Part shown: in pieces, positions 61,907 to 64,000 of the stretch
Layout: every line of letters begins with the position of its first letter
Position numbering within the stretch: position 1 is the stretch's first letter
Source of the DNA: an uncultured Algibacter sp.
GTDB lineage: Bacteria > Bacteroidota > Bacteroidia > Flavobacteriales > Flavobacteriaceae
Direction: 5' to 3'
DNA: 64,000 nt
NCBI RefSeq assembly: GCF_947487605.1
Contig: NZ_CANKXK010000004.1
Coordinates: 1-64,000 of the forward strand
Made by a program: the position numbers and the translations under genes
Notes under the pieces: generated by a model
Told to the model about the DNA's origin: nothing
The model's input: only the letters and a program-made list of their open reading frames with translations
Databases searched by the model: none

Positions 61907-63295
61907 TTAACTTGATAACTCAGTAAAATATTTATAAAAGTACGGGATGGTTTCGATACCTTTTAGGTAATTCCATACCCCGAAATGCTCGTTTGGCGAA
62001 TGTATGGCATCACTATCTAAACCAAAGCCCATTAAAATGGTTTTGCTTTTTAATTCTTGTTCAAAAAGCGATACTATAGGAATACTACCGCCGCTTCGCT
62101 GTGGGATTGGAGTTTTTCCGAATGAGTTTTGATAGGCTTTACTGGCGGCTTGATAACCAATACTGTCTATTGGCGTTACATAACCTTGTCCGCCATGATG
62201 TGGCGTTACTTTTATTTTTACGCCTTTGGGGGCAATATTTTCAAAATGCACCTTAAATAGCTGTGTAATTTCTTCCCAATCTTGGTGTGGCACCAAACGC
62301 ATAGAAATTTTAGCGTAGGCTTTACTTGCAATTACGGTTTTTGCACCTTCACCTGTGTAGCCTCCCCAAATGCCATTAACATCTAATGTGGGGCGAATGG
62401 AGTTACGCTCGTTGGTGGTGTAGCCTGTTTCGCCATAAATAGCCTCAATATCTAAAGCATTTTTATAATCCTCTAAAGAGAAGGGTGCTTTTGCCATTTC
62501 TGCGCGTTCTTCTAAAGAAAGTTCTTCAACCTTATCGTAAAACCCAGGAATGTTAATATGATTGTTTTCATCATGTAACGACGCAATCATTTTTGTTAGA
62601 ATATTGATGGGGTTGGCTACAGCACCGCCGTAAAGCCCTGAGTGTAAATCACGATTCGGTCCAGTAACCTCTACTTCAACATAGCTTAAGCCTCTTAAAC
62701 CTGTTGTTATTGATGGTACATCGTTAGCAATCATGCCAGTATCTGAAATTAAAATAACATCGTTCTTTAATTTTTCTTGATTATTTTTTACAAAGGTTGC
62801 TAGATTTGCGCTTCCTACTTCTTCTTCGCCTTCAATCATGAATTTAACATTGCAGGGGAGTTGGTTAGTGGTAGTCATAAACTCCATAGCTTTCACATGC
62901 ATGTACATTTGCCCTTTATCATCACATGCGCCTCTAGCGAAAATAGCACCTTCTGGGTGTTTTTCTGTGTTTTTAATTACTGGCTTGAAAGGAGGGGAAT
63001 GCCATAAATCTAGAGGGTCTGGTGGTTGCACATCGTAATGACCATAAACTAATATGGTTGGTAAATTAGTATCTATTGTTTTTTCGCCATAAACAATGGG
63101 ATATCCATTGGTTTCACATATTTCGACGGTATCGCAACCTGCTTTTTCTAAGCTAATTTTAATGGCTTTGGCGGTTTTTAATACATCTTTTTCGTAAGCT
63201 GAATCCGCACTTATAGATGGAATCTTAAGTAGTTCGATAAGCTCATTTAAAAAACGGTCTTTGTGGGTTTCAATATAAGTTTTAACTTTATTCAT
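61907..63295 (-). CDS. M20-family dipeptidase
   Basis: Zinc aminoacylase-like peptidase of 462 residues. Metal-site motifs are VYGHYDVQPPDP, GACDDKGQ, EGEEEVGS and SDTGM. The dimerisation domain follows. These enzymes split dipeptides in the cytoplasm (CNDP/DapE-like group). It is a single gene, and its end adjoins the GC-rich repeat copy. Confidence 0.9.
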   Translation of the reverse strand: MNKVKTYIETHKDRFLNELIELLKIPSISADSAYEKDVLKTAKAIKISLEKAGCDTVEICETNGYPIVYGEKTIDTNLPTILVYGHYDVQPPDPLDLWHSPPFKPVIKNTEKHPEGAIFARGACDDKGQMYMHVKAMEFMTTTNQLPCNVKFMIEGEEEVGSANLATFVKNNQEKLKNDVILISDTGMIANDVPSITTGLRGLSYVEVEVTGPNRDLHSGLYGGAVANPINILTKMIASLHDENNHINIPGFYDKVEELSLEERAEMAKAPFSLEDYKNALDIEAIYGETGYTTNERNSIRPTLDVNGIWGGYTGEGAKTVIASKAYAKISMRLVPHQDWEEITQLFKVHFENIAPKGVKIKVTPHHGGQGYVTPIDSIGYQAASKAYQNSFGKTPIPQRSGGSIPIVSLFEQELKSKTILMGFGLDSDAIHSPNEHFGVWNYLKGIETIPYFYKYFTELSS

Positions 63296-63355
63296 AAAGT
63301 GATAATATGGTTTCTTTCAAAAGTATAAAAAAGAATGTTTTTAAGGTCTATTAAG

Positions 63356-63385
63356 TTTGCAATTTAAAAATGTTGTTTATATTTG
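63356..63385 (+). promoter_or_regulatory. Promoter of tRNA-Leu
   Basis: TTTG (63356-63359), 18 bases, TATATTTG (63378-63385), ending 10 bases before the tRNA. Confidence 0.8.
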
Positions 63386-63395
63386 CAGTCCTTTA

Positions 63396-63477
63396 GCGGG
63401 CGTGGTGGAATTGGTAGACACGCTAGACTTAGGATCTAGTGCCGCGAGGTGTGGGAGTTCGAGTCTCCCCGCCCGCA
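63396..63477 (+). tRNA. tRNA-Leu (TAG)
   Basis: An 82-nt class II tRNA. Acceptor GCGGGCG pairs with CGCCCGC, the anticodon loop CTTAGGA gives TAG, the long variable arm is present, the T-arm is GGGAG-TTCGAGT-CTCCC, and the discriminator is A. Confidence 0.96.
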
Positions 63478-63486
63478 CTGTAAAGG

Positions 63487-63519
63487 AAAAGCATCTCAAA
63501 TTTGAGGTGCTTTTTTTAT
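63487..63519 (+). terminator. Terminator of tRNA-Leu
   Basis: AAAAGCATCTCAAA (63487-63500) pairs with TTTGAGGTGCTTTT (63501-63514), a T-run extends to 63517. Confidence 0.9.
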
Positions 63520-63618
63520 TTATAATATTACTATTAGTTACATTAAAAATTAACATTTCTTATTGTAACATTTTTTGTGTTAGCAAGTCTTCTAAATAAC
63601 GACTAAACCAATAATTCG

Positions 63619-63626
63619 TAACTTTG
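63619..63626 (+). promoter_or_regulatory. -7 box of the terminal gene
   Basis: TAACTTTG matches TAnnTTTG, 22 bases before the ATG at 63648. Confidence 0.45.
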
Positions 63627-63647
63627 TTCTATAAGCAGTATAATATA

Positions 63648-64000
63648 ATGGATATTAACGATAATATCGAATCGCCAATGACGCTTAAAGTAAGCTTTAA
63701 TAAGTTACTTGAGCATTATGAAAAATTGGCTAAAAGTAAAGATGAATTTTTGTCTGCTAAGGCAAAACGTGTTTTAAAAACAGCAAAACCATATCCAAAG
63801 TTAAGAGAAGGCTTTAGTGACTTTACTATTTTAAAAGAAAGAGAAAAAGAAATTAGTGTAATTCTTCAGGACTCTTTTGCGCCAGTTTTAACTAAAAACG
63901 AAATTAAAACGGCTTCTGTACCATTTCATAATTTAATTTTTAATTCTTCTGAAAGGTTTAAGAATATCATTCAAACAGCAGGGGACGATTTTGAACTACA
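63648..64000 (+). CDS. Conserved flavobacterial protein, possible GAF-domain protein (3' cut by window)
   Basis: The first 117 residues are present (MDINDNIESPMTLKVSFNKL ...) and the frame is open to the end of the window. The visible part is helical and hydrophilic, with no signal peptide or membrane segment. It resembles, from memory, flavobacterial proteins annotated as GAF-domain-containing; the domain itself is not visible in this part. Confidence 0.55.
   Translation, partial: MDINDNIESPMTLKVSFNKLLEHYEKLAKSKDEFLSAKAKRVLKTAKPYPKLREGFSDFTILKEREKEISVILQDSFAPVLTKNEIKTASVPFHNLIFNSSERFKNIIQTAGDDFEL

Noticed and set aside
63357-63599. 80-residue open frame on the plus strand
   Set aside because: It overlaps the tRNA-Leu gene and its promoter and terminator.
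1-64000. CRISPR array, prophage, integron or antiviral defence island
   Set aside because: No regularly spaced direct repeats, integrase, phage structural gene or recognisable defence gene was seen on either strand.

Overview
This window looks like chromosome from a marine-type member of the Flavobacteriaceae (Bacteroidota). The DNA is AT-rich and TTA dominates as leucine codon. There is a homologue of the gliding protein RemB, several TonB-type proteins with Cys-Cys C-terminal domains, and many short lipoproteins. Promoters match the Bacteroidota pattern (TTTG, about 19 bp, then TAnnTTTG), for example before gcvH, both tRNA genes, a lacI-type gene and trxA. I see no phage, transposase or CRISPR array. 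Repeats are limited to short intergenic hairpins and one GC-rich structured element.

Layout. Positions 1-8.7 kb: glycyl-tRNA synthetase, ComF, an Ig-like lipoprotein, an omega-amidase and methionine aminotransferase pair, and a LytS/LytTR two-component pair. 8.9-13.6 kb: gcvH, VanZ, two TonB proteins and RemB. 13.7-19.4 kb: an MBL-fold lipoprotein, then a cytochrome oxidase assembly run (CtaB, two subunit III proteins, subunit IV, a probable cysteine-less SCO relative, and SCO). 19.5-26.2 kb: an SRPBCC/ArsR operon with two operators, a GC-rich element, thioredoxin, a ClpP-like protease, a DUF58 protein, tRNA-Asp, a small PspC protein and a DUF2652 protein. 25.2-29.5 kb: KDG kinase and KDPG aldolase flanked by two LacI regulators. 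29.9-36.1 kb: a small lipoprotein, a TPR histidine kinase with its LuxR-type regulator, and a BlaI/M56-TonB pair. 36.1-45.9 kb: a membrane/glycosyltransferase operon, RuvC, HemW and housekeeping genes.

45.9-58.1 kb is the most coherent accessory block. It encodes a complete hydroxyproline degradation route: 4-hydroxyproline epimerase, a FAD D-amino-acid oxidoreductase, a DHDPS-family deaminase, and a semialdehyde dehydrogenase giving 2-oxoglutarate. Three peptidases sit among these genes (DUF885, DPP-IV type S9, Xaa-Pro type M24), and an AraC regulator lies just upstream. Together they suggest use of collagen-like or other hydroxyproline-rich peptides. A 29-bp sequence upstream of the AraC gene recurs, 23 of 29 identical, upstream of the first catabolic gene.

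58.3-64 kb: GNAT, SnoaL-like, STAS, DUF4407, EamA and M20 dipeptidase genes, tRNA-Leu, and a gene cut by the window end.

Functions are assigned by reading the protein sequences and recalling families; no search was run.
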